This document shows, piece by piece, positions 53,192 through 62,388 of a stretch of DNA of 64,000 nucleotides. The notes under the pieces were generated by a model. It did no database searches, was not told the DNA's origin, and saw nothing but the letters and a program-made list of their open reading frames with translations. A program made the position numbers and the translations under genes. Within the stretch, counting starts at the first letter, position 1; each line of letters starts with the position of its first letter. Source of the stretch: an uncultured Collinsella sp. (GTDB taxonomy: Bacteria > Actinomycetota > Coriobacteriia > Coriobacteriales > Coriobacteriaceae); NCBI GenBank assembly GCA_900541685.1, contig UQKM01000001.1:186001-250000 (forward strand), in the 5' to 3' direction.

Positions 53192-54038
53192 GGTAGCGGG
53201 GACAGTAGCTGATGGCGATGGCGTCGACGCCTACGTGGGTGGCGATGGTGCAGCCGATGGGGCCGGTGCCGGCGTCTACGTAGTTCTGGCCTGCGAGCGC
53301 TTGGTTAACGAGCTCCTGCTCCTCGGCAGCACCGGTCGTGAGCACGCGCACGCTGGAGCCCGGGTGCTCGGTCAAAAATTCGAGGCAGTCAGCCATGGTG
53401 TTCGCAACGATGCGCTTGGCACCGCGGCCCTTCTTGATGGCCTTGATTTCGCCTGACTTCCACTCCGGCGAAACGGCCAGGCGAATGTTGAACATCTGCG
53501 TGAGCTGGCCGGCGAGTTTGGGCGCGCGGCCGTTCTTAACGAGGTTCTCGAGTGTGCGGGGAATCAGTAGCAGGTGTGCATCGGGCAGCGTCGCGCGGAT
53601 CTGCGCCTCGGTCTCGTCCAGGCTGCGGCCGTCCTCGCGCATGGCGAGCGCGTACTCCACCAGCAGACCCTCGGCGCCCGAACCGGTGCGCGAATCGATG
53701 CAGCGCACGTCGAGCTCGTGGGTCTCGGCCGTCAGGCTGGCGTTGGCATAGCAGGCAGACCACTCGCTGCATAGCGAGATAAAGATGGCGCTATCATGGC
53801 CGTCGGCGCGCACGCGGTCAAAGAGCGCCTTGAACTCGCCGGCGCTCGGCTGCGATGTGTGCGGCAACTGCTCGGAACCAGCCATGCGGGCGATGTATTC
53901 CTCGGCGGTAATCTGCACCTGGTCGAGCAGGTCCTCGCCCTCGATAATCACATGCAGCGGAATCACGTAAATGCCGAGCTCTTGAGCACGAGCGGGGGAG
54001 ATGTCCGACGTGGAGTCGGTTATGATGGCAAAAGACAT
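53178..54038 (-). CDS. DegV-family fatty-acid-binding protein, second copy
   Basis: A 286-residue DegV/FakB-type protein: FAIITDSTSDISPARAQELG, TSQPSAGEFKALFD, SRTGSGAEGLLVEYAL and GTGPIGCTIATHVG. ATG 54038 follows AAAGGTGCAATT; the longer frame to 54095 lacks a ribosome site. It resembles the 34.7-kb copy in order but is divergent, so it may bind a different fatty acid. Confidence 0.93.
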   Translation of the reverse strand: MSFAIITDSTSDISPARAQELGIYVIPLHVIIEGEDLLDQVQITAEEYIARMAGSEQLPHTSQPSAGEFKALFDRVRADGHDSAIFISLCSEWSACYANASLTAETHELDVRCIDSRTGSGAEGLLVEYALAMREDGRSLDETEAQIRATLPDAHLLLIPRTLENLVKNGRAPKLAGQLTQMFNIRLAVSPEWKSGEIKAIKKGRGAKRIVANTMADCLEFLTEHPGSSVRVLTTGAAEEQELVNQALAGQNYVDAGTGPIGCTIATHVGVDAIAISYCPRYQPAN

Positions 54039-54195
54039 AATTGCACCTTTCGTTGGGGCGCTTGCGCGCCGCCTTCTGAGAGCAAAGTGCGACAAGTATA
54101 GTAGAGTCGTTCCACATTACTAGGTTCAATTGTTGAATAGTCAACAGTTTGAAGTGTCGGTGTGGAAATCGTCAACTGGGGAAGAGAGGGTGCCA

Positions 54196-54858
54196 GTGGA
54201 GCAGCTGGAGATATGCAAGCGGTCGGTTGTGCTGTTTGATTTCGATGGCACGGTGGCCGATACAGGCCGGGCGGTGATGACCTCGACGCGCAAGACGCTG
54301 GCTGTGCGCGGGTTTTCGGAGGCGCAGATGGGTGATCTGCGCCGCATGATTGGGCCGCCCCTGTGGAAGAGCTTTCACGACTTTTATGGCTTCTCGCGCG
54401 AGGAGTCGCTTGTGGTGGCCGACGAGTACCGTGCCTTTTTTGATGAGCTGGGACCGGAAGAGTACCCTGTGTTCGATGGAATTTCCGAGCTGCTGGATGG
54501 GTTGGCCGCCCAGGGGCATCGCTTGGCCGTGGCGACGTCGCGCATGGAGGCAAAGTGCATCGACATGGTGGGCGAGCTGGGGCTTTCTCAGTTTAAGGCA
54601 GTGGTTGGCATGAATCCGCCGCAGGGACGCGAGACCAAGGCCGATTCGGTCCGCGATGCCCTGGCGGCGCTCGGTGCGACGGAGGACGATGCCGTGATGA
54701 TCGGCGATCGCTTTAACGATGTGGAGGGCGCGCACGCAATGGGCGTGCCGTGCATCGGCATCTATTCGGGCGCGGCGGCGCCGGGTGAGCATGAGGCCGC
54801 GGGCGCCGATGCGGTGGTGCACTCGGTGGCCGAGCTTGCTAAACTTTTCGCTATATAA
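54196..54858 (+). CDS. HAD-family phosphatase (phosphoglycolate phosphatase-like)
   Basis: A 220-residue HAD hydrolase with nucleophile motif LFDFDGTVADTG, cap domain, VATSRMEAKC (motif II) and MIGDRFNDVEGA (motif IV). Resembles Gph/PpaX-type phosphatases; the substrate is unknown. GTG 54196 follows AGAGAGG by six bases and is preferred over the in-frame start at 54130. A GTTGA-ATAG-TCAAC dyad lies about 54130-54150 in the divergent region with degV. Confidence 0.85.
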   Translation: MEQLEICKRSVVLFDFDGTVADTGRAVMTSTRKTLAVRGFSEAQMGDLRRMIGPPLWKSFHDFYGFSREESLVVADEYRAFFDELGPEEYPVFDGISELLDGLAAQGHRLAVATSRMEAKCIDMVGELGLSQFKAVVGMNPPQGRETKADSVRDALAALGATEDDAVMIGDRFNDVEGAHAMGVPCIGIYSGAAAPGEHEAAGADAVVHSVAELAKLFAI

Positions 54859-54912
54859 GTATGTGATGTGAGGGGCGGGCACGCTCGCCGCTCATTGGTA
54901 AGGAGGTCGTCC

Positions 54913-56349
54913 ATGAATCAGGTGGAGCAGAGCGTTGCCGAGTATGTCGACGAGGTTTGGGAAGATGTCGTCGCCGATATCGAGCGTCTGGTGAGCTATC
55001 CGTCCGTGGCGGTTTCTGCCAATGCGGAGCCCGGCGCGCCGTTTGGCCGTCCAGTCCGTGACGCGCTCGATTGCGCGCTCGGCATTGCGCAAAAGCTCGG
55101 CTACCAGACGAGCGACGACGAGGGTTATGTGGGCATTGCCGATATCCCTGGCCGCGGCGACAAGCAGCTCGCGACCATTTGCCATGTGGACGTGGTGCCC
55201 GCAGGCCCCGGCTGGAACACCGACCCGTTTGCGATGGAGCGTCGCGAGGGCTGGCTGCTCGGCCGCGGCGTTATCGACGACAAGGGTCCTGCCGTGCTGT
55301 CGCTCTACGCCGGCGCCTATCTGCTCAAGCACGGTATTACCCCGCGCTACACCTTCCGCGCGCTGCTGGGCTGCGATGAGGAGGTGGGCATGTCCGACGT
55401 TCACCATTATCTGGAGAACCACGCAGACCCCGATTTTTTGTTTACACCCGATGCCGAGTTCCCGGTCTGTAATGCCGAGAAGGGCCAGTTTGGGGCGACG
55501 TTTGTGAGTTCCAAGATCGACGGCGGGCGCATTGTGTCCTGGAGCGGTGCCGAGGCGAGCAACGCCATTCCGTCGCAGTCTATCTGCGAGCTTGCGATTG
55601 CCGCCGATGAACTGCCGGCGCCCGTTGAGAATGCCGGCCGCCTGGAGATCACGGCGCTCGATAACGGGCATGCGCAGATTTTTGCCCACGGCATTGGCGG
55701 TCATGCCTCGATGCCCGAGGGAACGATCAATGCCGTCGGCCTCATCGTGGCGTATCTGCGCGAGGCCGAGGATGCGTTTGGTGCCCGTGACGAGCGCCTG
55801 CTGACGCCTGCCGAGCACGAGTTCGTCAAGTTCCTGGCCTTTGTGCATGCGGATGCCTATGGCCGCGGCCTGGGTATCGATGCGACGAACGCGGCGTTTG
55901 GCCCGCTCACGTGCAACCCCGGCGTCATCCGCGTGGTGGATGGCCACATTGAGCAGGTCATTGACGTGCGTTTCCCCGACAGCACGAGCGCCGATACCAT
56001 CCGCGAGCAGCTCGAGCCACTTGTGGGCCGCTTTGGCGTGACGTATCGCGTGGATCGCGCAAAGGTGCCGTTCTCGGTCTCTGCCGACGATCCGGCTGTG
56101 AAGGCGCTTATCGATACCTATAACGAGTTTACGGGCAAGCATGTCGAGCCCTTCGCCATGGGCGGTGGCACGTACGCACGCAACTTTGCCCGCGCCGTCT
56201 CGTTTGGCCCCGAGGAGACCGGCCTGGAGCTGCCCCCATGGGGCGGCCAGATGCACGGCCCCAACGAGTGCGCCAACGAAGAGCAGCTCAAGCAGGCGCT
56301 CAAGATTTATATCGTCGCAATCCTGCGCTTGAACGAGCTGGAGCTTTAA
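54913..56349 (+). CDS. M20-family dipeptidase (PepV/Sapep-like)
   Basis: A 478-residue zinc dipeptidase. Metal and catalytic motifs: HVDVVPAGPGWNTDPF, GRGVIDDKGPAVLSLY, GCDEEVGMSD and HGIGGHASMPEGTINA. ATG 54913 follows AAGGAGGTCGTCC. It may feed amino acids from peptides. The stop is followed by copy 3 of the structured repeat. Confidence 0.93.
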   Translation: MNQVEQSVAEYVDEVWEDVVADIERLVSYPSVAVSANAEPGAPFGRPVRDALDCALGIAQKLGYQTSDDEGYVGIADIPGRGDKQLATICHVDVVPAGPGWNTDPFAMERREGWLLGRGVIDDKGPAVLSLYAGAYLLKHGITPRYTFRALLGCDEEVGMSDVHHYLENHADPDFLFTPDAEFPVCNAEKGQFGATFVSSKIDGGRIVSWSGAEASNAIPSQSICELAIAADELPAPVENAGRLEITALDNGHAQIFAHGIGGHASMPEGTINAVGLIVAYLREAEDAFGARDERLLTPAEHEFVKFLAFVHADAYGRGLGIDATNAAFGPLTCNPGVIRVVDGHIEQVIDVRFPDSTSADTIREQLEPLVGRFGVTYRVDRAKVPFSVSADDPAVKALIDTYNEFTGKHVEPFAMGGGTYARNFARAVSFGPEETGLELPPWGGQMHGPNECANEEQLKQALKIYIVAILRLNELEL

Positions 56350-56350
56350 G

Positions 56351-56466
56351 GTTACGCGAACGCCAGGGTGACAACCTGTCTTTCGAAGAGGACGGCATGA
56401 CCAGAAGGTCTATGCCGTCCTCTTTCTGAAAATGATCCCTTGGGGACGGAGGAAAACGGATCATTT
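56351..56466. repeat. Structured intergenic repeat, partial copy 3, plus GGGGAC hairpin
   Basis: GTTACGCG (56351) and CGCCAGGGTGACAAC recall modules A and B, now lacking their partners. The inner hairpin is intact: GAGGACGGCAT (56388) - GACCAGAAGGTC - ATGCCGTCCTC (56412), then TTTC. Next is AAATGATCC (56430-56438) / GGATCATTT (56458-56466) with CTTGGGGACGG in the loop. The remaining gap to 56659 holds only the pstS leader; no clear Pho box was found. Confidence 0.75.
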
Positions 56467-56659
56467 GGTGTAAAAGGCGGGTCATGCTTGTCGGCGGGAT
56501 TGTTATTCGTTTGTAAAGCCCTGCCGCGCTTGCGGTAAGGGTCTATCAGATGCCCGTAATAAAGCGCAGCTGACGCGGGCGCTGCCCGATCGAGACCGTA
56601 TCTTTCCAAACAGCAAAGCGGGCAGGGTGCCCGCGAGTCGCTTGTATGAAAGGAAGATC

Positions 56660-57598
56660 ATGCTCGATCAGGCTTATTCTCGTCGTCAGTTCCTCGGCCT
56701 CGCTGGTGGTCTCGCCAGCATCGTGGGCCTCGGCCTCGTTGGTTGCGGCGGCGCAGGCGCTTCCGACGCCGCCGACAAGGGTAGCGCCGCTGCCGCCGAG
56801 TCCGTCTCCGGTGAGGTGACCTACGACGGTGCCTCCTCGTTCCAGGCTCTCGTCGAGGCCGCTGCCGAGAAGTTCATGGATGCCAATCCGGACGTCTCCG
56901 TCTCCGGTTCGGGTAACGGTTCGGGTAAGGGCCTGACCGCTGTCGCCGCCGGCACCGTCACCATCGGTAACTCTGACGTCTTCGCCGAGACCAAGCTCGA
57001 GGCCGATCAGGTCAAGAACCTCGTCGACCACGAGGTCGCCGTCGTGGGCATGGGCCCCGTCGTCTCCAAGAACGTTACGGTCGACGACCTGTCCCTCGAG
57101 CAGCTCAAGGGCATCTTCTCCGGCCAGATCACCAACTGGAAGGAGGTCGGTGGCGACGACGCCACCATCGTCGTCCTCAACCGCAAGGCCGGCTCCGGTA
57201 CCCGCGCCACCTTTGAGGCTGCCGTCTTTGGCGACGAGGCCAACGACTTTAAGGGCGACGCCGAGCTCGACAAGTCCGGCGACGTCCAGACCCAGATGGC
57301 CAGCACCGACAACGCCATCTCCTACCTCGACTTCTCGCACTTCGACGACTCCAAGTTCAACGCCATCAAGGTCGAGGGCGTCGAGCCCAAGAGCGCAAAC
57401 GTTACCGACGACTCCTTTAAGATCTGGGCGACCGAGCACATGTACTGCTCCAAGGACGCCGACGAGGCCACCACGGCCTTCCTGGAGTTCATGCTTTCCG
57501 ACGACGTCCAGGGCAAGCTCGTCGAGGAGCAGGGCTTTATCCCAGTCTCTGCCATGAAGGTCGTCAAGGACGCCAGCGGCAAGGTATCCGCTAAATAA
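56660..57598 (+). CDS. pstS: Phosphate ABC transporter substrate-binding lipoprotein PstS
   Basis: A 312-residue phosphate-binding protein. The N terminus has both a Tat-like SRRQFLGLAG and a lipobox GLVGCGG (Cys32). The mature part has the PstS pattern: TYDGASSFQALVEAA, SGSGNGSGKGL, GNSDVFAE, KNVTVDDLSLEQLKGIFSGQ, RKAGSGTRATFE. ATG follows AAAGGAAGATC. First of pstSCAB. Confidence 0.93.
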   Translation: MLDQAYSRRQFLGLAGGLASIVGLGLVGCGGAGASDAADKGSAAAAESVSGEVTYDGASSFQALVEAAAEKFMDANPDVSVSGSGNGSGKGLTAVAAGTVTIGNSDVFAETKLEADQVKNLVDHEVAVVGMGPVVSKNVTVDDLSLEQLKGIFSGQITNWKEVGGDDATIVVLNRKAGSGTRATFEAAVFGDEANDFKGDAELDKSGDVQTQMASTDNAISYLDFSHFDDSKFNAIKVEGVEPKSANVTDDSFKIWATEHMYCSKDADEATTAFLEFMLSDDVQGKLVEEQGFIPVSAMKVVKDASGKVSAK

Positions 57599-57622
57599 GT
57601 AATCGCCCCGGAAAGGTTTGCA

Positions 57623-58531
57623 ATGGCAAAACAGCTGCCAAAGCGCGACCTTGAGAACGTGGGCCTGGGCGTCACGGGCGCGTGCGTAGCGCTCGTGACG
57701 CTTGTCGTTGCCGCGCTCATCTTTATGGTCGCCCAAAAGGGCCTCTCGGCTTTTCTCAAGGACGGCGTCTCGGTCGTAGAGTTCTTCGCCGGCACCAAGT
57801 GGGATCTGGCCAACACAGCCGAAAACGGCCTGCCCTACACCGGCGCCCTGCCCCTGATCGTCACCTCGTTTGCGGTCATGGTGCTCTCCACGCTCATCGC
57901 GCTGCCCATCGCCATCGGCTCTGCCATCTTTGCGGTCGAGATCCAGCCTAAGTTTGGCTCCAAGGTCTTTCAGCCGCTTATTGAGCTTTTGACCGGCATT
58001 CCCTCGGTCGTCTTTGGCCTGATCGGTTTTCACGTGGTCGTCGGCCTTATGAAGAGCGTTCTCCACGTGAGCACAGGCCTGGGCATCTTGCCCGGCGCCA
58101 TCGTGCTGGCCGTCATGATCCTGCCGACCATGACCACGCTTTCGGTCGATGGCCTGCGTGCCGTGCCCGACAGCTACCGTCAGGGTTCGCTCGCGCTGGG
58201 CTACACCCGCTGGCAGACCATCTGGCACGTGGTGCTCAAGAGCGCCATGTCCTCGCTCATGACCGCGGTCATCCTTGGCATGACCCGCGCCTTTGGCGAG
58301 ACGCTCGCCGTGCGCATGGTTATCGGCGGTATCGAGGCCATGCCGACGTCGCTGCTGTCGCCGGCCTCCACCATCACCACCACGCTCACCACGTCCATGG
58401 CGGTCTATGCCGAGGGCTCGGCCCAGGACGACGTCCTGTGGGCGCTCGGTCTTCTGCTGATGGGCATGAGCCTCATCTTTATCCTGATCATCCATCTCAT
58501 TGGCCGCAAGGGGGCGAAGGCTCGTGGCTAG
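57623..58531 (+). CDS. pstC: Phosphate ABC transporter permease PstC
   Basis: A 302-residue inner-membrane permease, six helices, with the EAA loop-type segment SYRQGSLALGYTRWQTIWHV and TRAFGETLAVRMVIGG. First part includes ALPLIVTSFAVMVLSTLIAL. GGAAAGG precedes the ATG. The stop overlaps the pstA start. Confidence 0.94.
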   Translation: MAKQLPKRDLENVGLGVTGACVALVTLVVAALIFMVAQKGLSAFLKDGVSVVEFFAGTKWDLANTAENGLPYTGALPLIVTSFAVMVLSTLIALPIAIGSAIFAVEIQPKFGSKVFQPLIELLTGIPSVVFGLIGFHVVVGLMKSVLHVSTGLGILPGAIVLAVMILPTMTTLSVDGLRAVPDSYRQGSLALGYTRWQTIWHVVLKSAMSSLMTAVILGMTRAFGETLAVRMVIGGIEAMPTSLLSPASTITTTLTTSMAVYAEGSAQDDVLWALGLLLMGMSLIFILIIHLIGRKGAKARG

Positions 58532-59450
58532 CACGCGCATCCATATCGACGAGGCGAGACTCGGGCGTGTCCAAAGGCAGGACCGCATCGCCACGGGCGT
58601 GCTGACGGCGATCGTCTCCATCGTCATGCTCATCGTCGTCTCCATGGTGGCCTACATCCTGTTCGAGGGCATCTCGACGCTGTTCCAGCCGGGCTTCCTC
58701 ACGCAGCCTGCGCGCGCCAACGGAACCCAGGGCGGCGTGCTCTACCAGCTGTTCGACTCGTTCTACCTGCTGCTGATCACTCTAGTCATCTCGGTGCCCA
58801 TCAGCCTGGGCGGAGCGGTCTTCCTGGTTGAGTACGCGCCGAACGGCCCTATCCGCGACATCGCCTCCACCGCTATCGAGACCTTGTCCTCGTTGCCTTC
58901 CATCGTCGTCGGCATGTTCGGCTTTCTGGTGTTCTCGGTGCAGCTGGGCTGGAAGTACTCCATCATCTCCGGCGCCGTCGCGCTCACCATGTTCAACATC
59001 CCCATCCTGGTGCGCGTGATTCAGCAGGCGCTCGAGGACGTGCCGCAGGCCCAGCGCGATGCGTGCCTGGCCATGGGCCTCACTCGCTGGGAGGCCACAC
59101 TGCACATCCTGATTCCCGAGGCCATGCCCGCCATCGTGACCGGCATCGTGCTTTCGGCCGGCCGCGTGTTTGGCGAGGCCGCGGCGCTGCTCTTTACCTC
59201 GGGCATGAGCTCGCCGGTTCGTCTGAACTTCTTGAGCTTTAACCTGTCGAGCCCCACCTGCGCCTGGAACGTGTTCCGTCCCGGCGAGTCGCTGGCCGTG
59301 CACATCTACAAGATCTATGGCGAGGGCAGCCCCGAGGCCCAGCAGATCGTCTGGGGCATCGCGGCACTGCTGATGATTTGCGTGCTGCTGTTTAACGTAG
59401 TCGCCCGTATCGTGGGCAAGCAACTGGCAAGGAAGATGACGGCCGAATGA
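58524..59450 (+). CDS. pstA: Phosphate ABC transporter permease PstA
   Basis: A 308-residue permease partner of PstC. Six helices; the EAA-like loop QRDACLAMGLTRWEATLHIL and AGRVFGEAAALLFTSG are visible. GTG 58524 lies within the pstC end (overlap 8 bases) behind GAAGG, whereas the frame opens earlier at 58500. Stop overlaps pstB by four bases. Confidence 0.94.
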   Translation: MASTRIHIDEARLGRVQRQDRIATGVLTAIVSIVMLIVVSMVAYILFEGISTLFQPGFLTQPARANGTQGGVLYQLFDSFYLLLITLVISVPISLGGAVFLVEYAPNGPIRDIASTAIETLSSLPSIVVGMFGFLVFSVQLGWKYSIISGAVALTMFNIPILVRVIQQALEDVPQAQRDACLAMGLTRWEATLHILIPEAMPAIVTGIVLSAGRVFGEAAALLFTSGMSSPVRLNFLSFNLSSPTCAWNVFRPGESLAVHIYKIYGEGSPEAQQIVWGIAALLMICVLLFNVVARIVGKQLARKMTAE

Positions 59451-60319
59451 GCGAGATGAACACAACGCCCGCAACCGAGGCGGCATCGTCCGACACCCAG
59501 GACTTTTTGTCGAGCGTGGGGGAGAGCGAGAAACGTGTTCGCGTGAGCGGCAAGGCCGTGAGCGACGAGGTCGTGGTCTCCACCAAGGACGTCAACGTGT
59601 ACTATGGCGACCACCATGCGCTGCACGATGCGTCGCTCGACTTTCACAAGGACGAGATCACGGCGCTCATCGGGCCTTCGGGCTGCGGCAAGTCGACCAT
59701 TTTGCGCAGCCTCAACCTTATGAATCGCGAGATTCGCGGCTGTCGCGTGGAGGGCGAGATCAACTACCGCGGCCGCAACGTGAACACCAAGACCGAGAAC
59801 ACCTACGAGCTGCGTCGGTCCATTGGCATGGTGTTCCAGCAGCCAAACCCGTTCCGCAAGTCCATTCGCGACAACATTACGTTTGCGCCCAAGCGCCACG
59901 GCATCACCGACCGCGACGAGCTCGACCGCATGGTCGAGGAAAGCCTGCGCGGTGCGGCGTTGTGGGACGAGGTCAAGGACAAGCTCGACAAGAGCGCCTA
60001 CGCGCTTTCGGGCGGCCAGCAGCAGCGTCTGTGCATTGCGCGCACGCTGGCGCTCAACCCCGACGTGATCCTGTTTGACGAGCCCTGTTCGGCGCTCGAC
60101 CCCATCTCGACGCTGGCGATCGAGGATTTGATGTCGTCGATCGTGGCCGACCGCGCCATCGTCATCGTGACGCACAACATGGAGCAGGCGTCGCGCGTGT
60201 CCAACCGCACGGCGTTTTTCTACATGGGCGATATGGTCGAGTACGACGAAACCGACGAGATTTTCCAACGGCCCAAGGATAAGCGGCTGAATGATTACCT
60301 CACCGGCATGTTCTCCTAG
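59447..60319 (+). CDS. pstB: Phosphate ABC transporter ATPase PstB
   Basis: A 290-residue ATPase energising PstCA. Walker A GPSGCGKST, Q-loop VFQQPNPF, signature LSGGQQQRLCIAR, Walker B ILFDEPCSALDP, and H-loop VTHNMEQA. It has an extra 40-residue N-terminal extension rich in Ala/Ser/Glu. ATGA overlap with pstA indicates coupling. No phoU follows here. Confidence 0.95.
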   Translation: MSEMNTTPATEAASSDTQDFLSSVGESEKRVRVSGKAVSDEVVVSTKDVNVYYGDHHALHDASLDFHKDEITALIGPSGCGKSTILRSLNLMNREIRGCRVEGEINYRGRNVNTKTENTYELRRSIGMVFQQPNPFRKSIRDNITFAPKRHGITDRDELDRMVEESLRGAALWDEVKDKLDKSAYALSGGQQQRLCIARTLALNPDVILFDEPCSALDPISTLAIEDLMSSIVADRAIVIVTHNMEQASRVSNRTAFFYMGDMVEYDETDEIFQRPKDKRLNDYLTGMFS

Positions 60320-60375
60320 TCCGGGACATGCTTGAGGCCCGCGGCGGCCATGGTTGCCGCGGGACTGATTGGAGA

Positions 60376-60412
60376 GGCGGGTCATCTCTTGCGGGAGATG
60401 GCCCGCCTTTTT
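60376..60412 (+). terminator. Terminator of pstSCAB
   Basis: GGCGGG-t-CATCTC (60376-60388) / GAGATG-g-CCCGCC (60395-60407), then TTTTT. Confidence 0.85.
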
Positions 60413-60437
60413 GTGTCGTGTGCTGGTGCGCTTGCCC

Positions 60438-60478
60438 AAAACCACCACGAAGGCGCCCGTCCCCTTTGTGGTGGTTTT
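60438..60478. repeat. GGGGAC-type hairpin upstream of the ABC-F gene
   Basis: AAAACCACCAC (60438-60448) / GTGGTGGTTTT (60468-60478). Minus-strand loop starts with AAAGGGGACGG, as in the other hairpins of this family. Its trailing TTTTCG lies upstream of the ABC-F ATG, so a role as an attenuator is possible but equally it may be an unrelated repeat. Confidence 0.6.
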
Positions 60479-60522
60479 CGCTATCATGGAGAACGTTGAA
60501 TTTCTACGAAGGAGCAGGGCAT

Positions 60523-62382
60523 ATGGCGATTCTTTTGGGATGCGATTCCGTCAGCCTAGAGTTTCCCACCAAGCATATTTTCGATAGCGTGACGCTCGGC
60601 GTGGACGAGGGCGACCGTATTGGTATTGTCGGCAAAAACGGCGACGGCAAGTCGACGCTGCTGAGCGTGCTCGCCGGCGCGCTGGAGCCCGACGACGGCC
60701 GCGTGACGCACCGCCGCGACACCACGATCGGATTGCTCGGCCAAAAGGACAACCTGGTCGATACCGACACCGTGCATCATGCCGTCGTGGGCGACACGCC
60801 CGAGTATGAGTGGGCGTCGAGCCCCCGTACGCGCCAGATCCTCGCCGGCCTCATTAGCGATGTGCCCTGGGAGGGCATGGTAGGCGAGCTCTCGGGCGGT
60901 CAGCGCCGCCGCGTGGACCTCGCGCGCCTGCTGATCGGCGACTATGACGTGCTCATGCTCGATGAGCCCACCAACCATCTGGACATGCGCACCATCAACT
61001 GGCTTGCGCGTCACTTAAAGGCCCGCTGGCAGCGCGGTCAGGGCGCGATGCTCGTGGTCACGCACGATCGCTGGTTCTTGGACGAGGTCTGCACCAGCAT
61101 GTGGGAGGTTCACGACGGCCAGGTCGATCCCTTCGAGGGCGGCTATTCGGCATATATCCTGCAGCGCGTGGAACGCGACCGCATGGCCGCGGTTACCGAG
61201 GAACGCCGTCGCAACATGGCACGTAAGGAGCTCGCGTGGCTGAGCCGCGGTGCCCAGGCGCGCTCCACCAAGCCCAAGTTTCGCGTGGATGCCGCTCGCG
61301 AGCTGATCGCCGACGTGCCGCCCGTGCGTGACGAGCTGGAGCTCAAGCGCCTGGCCGTGAGCCGCCTGGGCAAGCAGGTTATCGATGTGGTCGACGTGGA
61401 CGCCGGCTATGCGGATACCGATGGCGCGCCCAAGCAGGTGCTCAACGACGTGACCTGGCTCATTGGTGCGGGCGACCGCTATGGTCTTTTGGGCGAGAAC
61501 GGCGCCGGCAAGTCGACTTTGCTCGACGTGATCCAGGGCAAGATCGCGCCCCTGCGCGGCCGCGTGAAGATCGGCCAGACGGTGCGCTTTGGCGTGCTGT
61601 CGCAGCAGCTCGAGGAGCTCGAACCCTACATGGGCGACACGATCCGCGAGGTGCTCAGCCACTATAAGAAGTACTACGTCATTGACGGCAAGGAGACTTC
61701 ACCCGAGAAGCTCTGCGAGCGTCTGGGCTTTACGACGCAGCAGCTCTGGAGCCGCATCGGCGATCTTTCGGGCGGCCAGCGCCGTCGCCTGTCGCTGCTG
61801 CTGACGATCCTGGACGAGCCCAACGTGCTCATCCTGGACGAGCCCGGCAACGACCTGGATACCGACATGCTGGCGATTGTCGAGGACTTGCTGGACGGCT
61901 GGCCCGGCACGCTGATTCTGGTGACGCACGACCGCTTTTTGATGGAGCGCGTGACCGACCTGCAGTGGGCGCTGCTCGACGGCCACCTGACGCATATGCC
62001 CGGCGGCGTCGACCAGTACCTGCGCCTGTGCAACGCCACCGCCGAGGGCGAGCCCGTGGGTGCACCGAGCGCCAAGACCGGTACGTTCGACACCGGTGCC
62101 GCGGCGGCTGCGGCCGAAAAGCCCAAGTCGAGCGGTCAGCCCAACGGCCTTTCCAATGCCGAGCGCCAAAAGCTCCGTCGTGAGGTGAGCTCGCTCGAGC
62201 GCAAGATGGAAACGCAGCGCGCTCGCGTGGAGGAGGCCGAGGCCGCCATGGCCCAGGTCGATCCCACCAACTACACGGCGCTGGGCGAGCAGCAGGCAAA
62301 GATCGACGAGGCCCACGCCGCCATGGACGAGCTGGAGATGGCGTGGCTCGAGGCGAGCGAGAAGCTCGAGGGCGAGGAGTAG
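60523..62382 (+). CDS. ABC-F family ATPase (ribosome-associated type)
   Basis: A 619-residue protein with two ABC domains and no membrane segment. ABC1: GKNGDGKSTLL, LSGGQRRRVDLARLL, LDEPTNHLDM. ABC2: LLGENGAGKSTLL, LSGGQRRRLSLLL, LDEPGNDLDTDM (GND in place of TNH). A C-terminal coiled coil (NAERQKLRREVSSLERKMET...) resembles Uup. ABC-F proteins act on ribosomes as translation factors or antibiotic-protection proteins; which one applies here is undecided. ATG 60523 follows AAGGAGCAGGGCAT; longer frames upstream cross the terminator region. Confidence 0.92.
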   Translation: MAILLGCDSVSLEFPTKHIFDSVTLGVDEGDRIGIVGKNGDGKSTLLSVLAGALEPDDGRVTHRRDTTIGLLGQKDNLVDTDTVHHAVVGDTPEYEWASSPRTRQILAGLISDVPWEGMVGELSGGQRRRVDLARLLIGDYDVLMLDEPTNHLDMRTINWLARHLKARWQRGQGAMLVVTHDRWFLDEVCTSMWEVHDGQVDPFEGGYSAYILQRVERDRMAAVTEERRRNMARKELAWLSRGAQARSTKPKFRVDAARELIADVPPVRDELELKRLAVSRLGKQVIDVVDVDAGYADTDGAPKQVLNDVTWLIGAGDRYGLLGENGAGKSTLLDVIQGKIAPLRGRVKIGQTVRFGVLSQQLEELEPYMGDTIREVLSHYKKYYVIDGKETSPEKLCERLGFTTQQLWSRIGDLSGGQRRRLSLLLTILDEPNVLILDEPGNDLDTDMLAIVEDLLDGWPGTLILVTHDRFLMERVTDLQWALLDGHLTHMPGGVDQYLRLCNATAEGEPVGAPSAKTGTFDTGAAAAAAEKPKSSGQPNGLSNAERQKLRREVSSLERKMETQRARVEEAEAAMAQVDPTNYTALGEQQAKIDEAHAAMDELEMAWLEASEKLEGEE

Positions 62383-62388
62383 GCGAGG

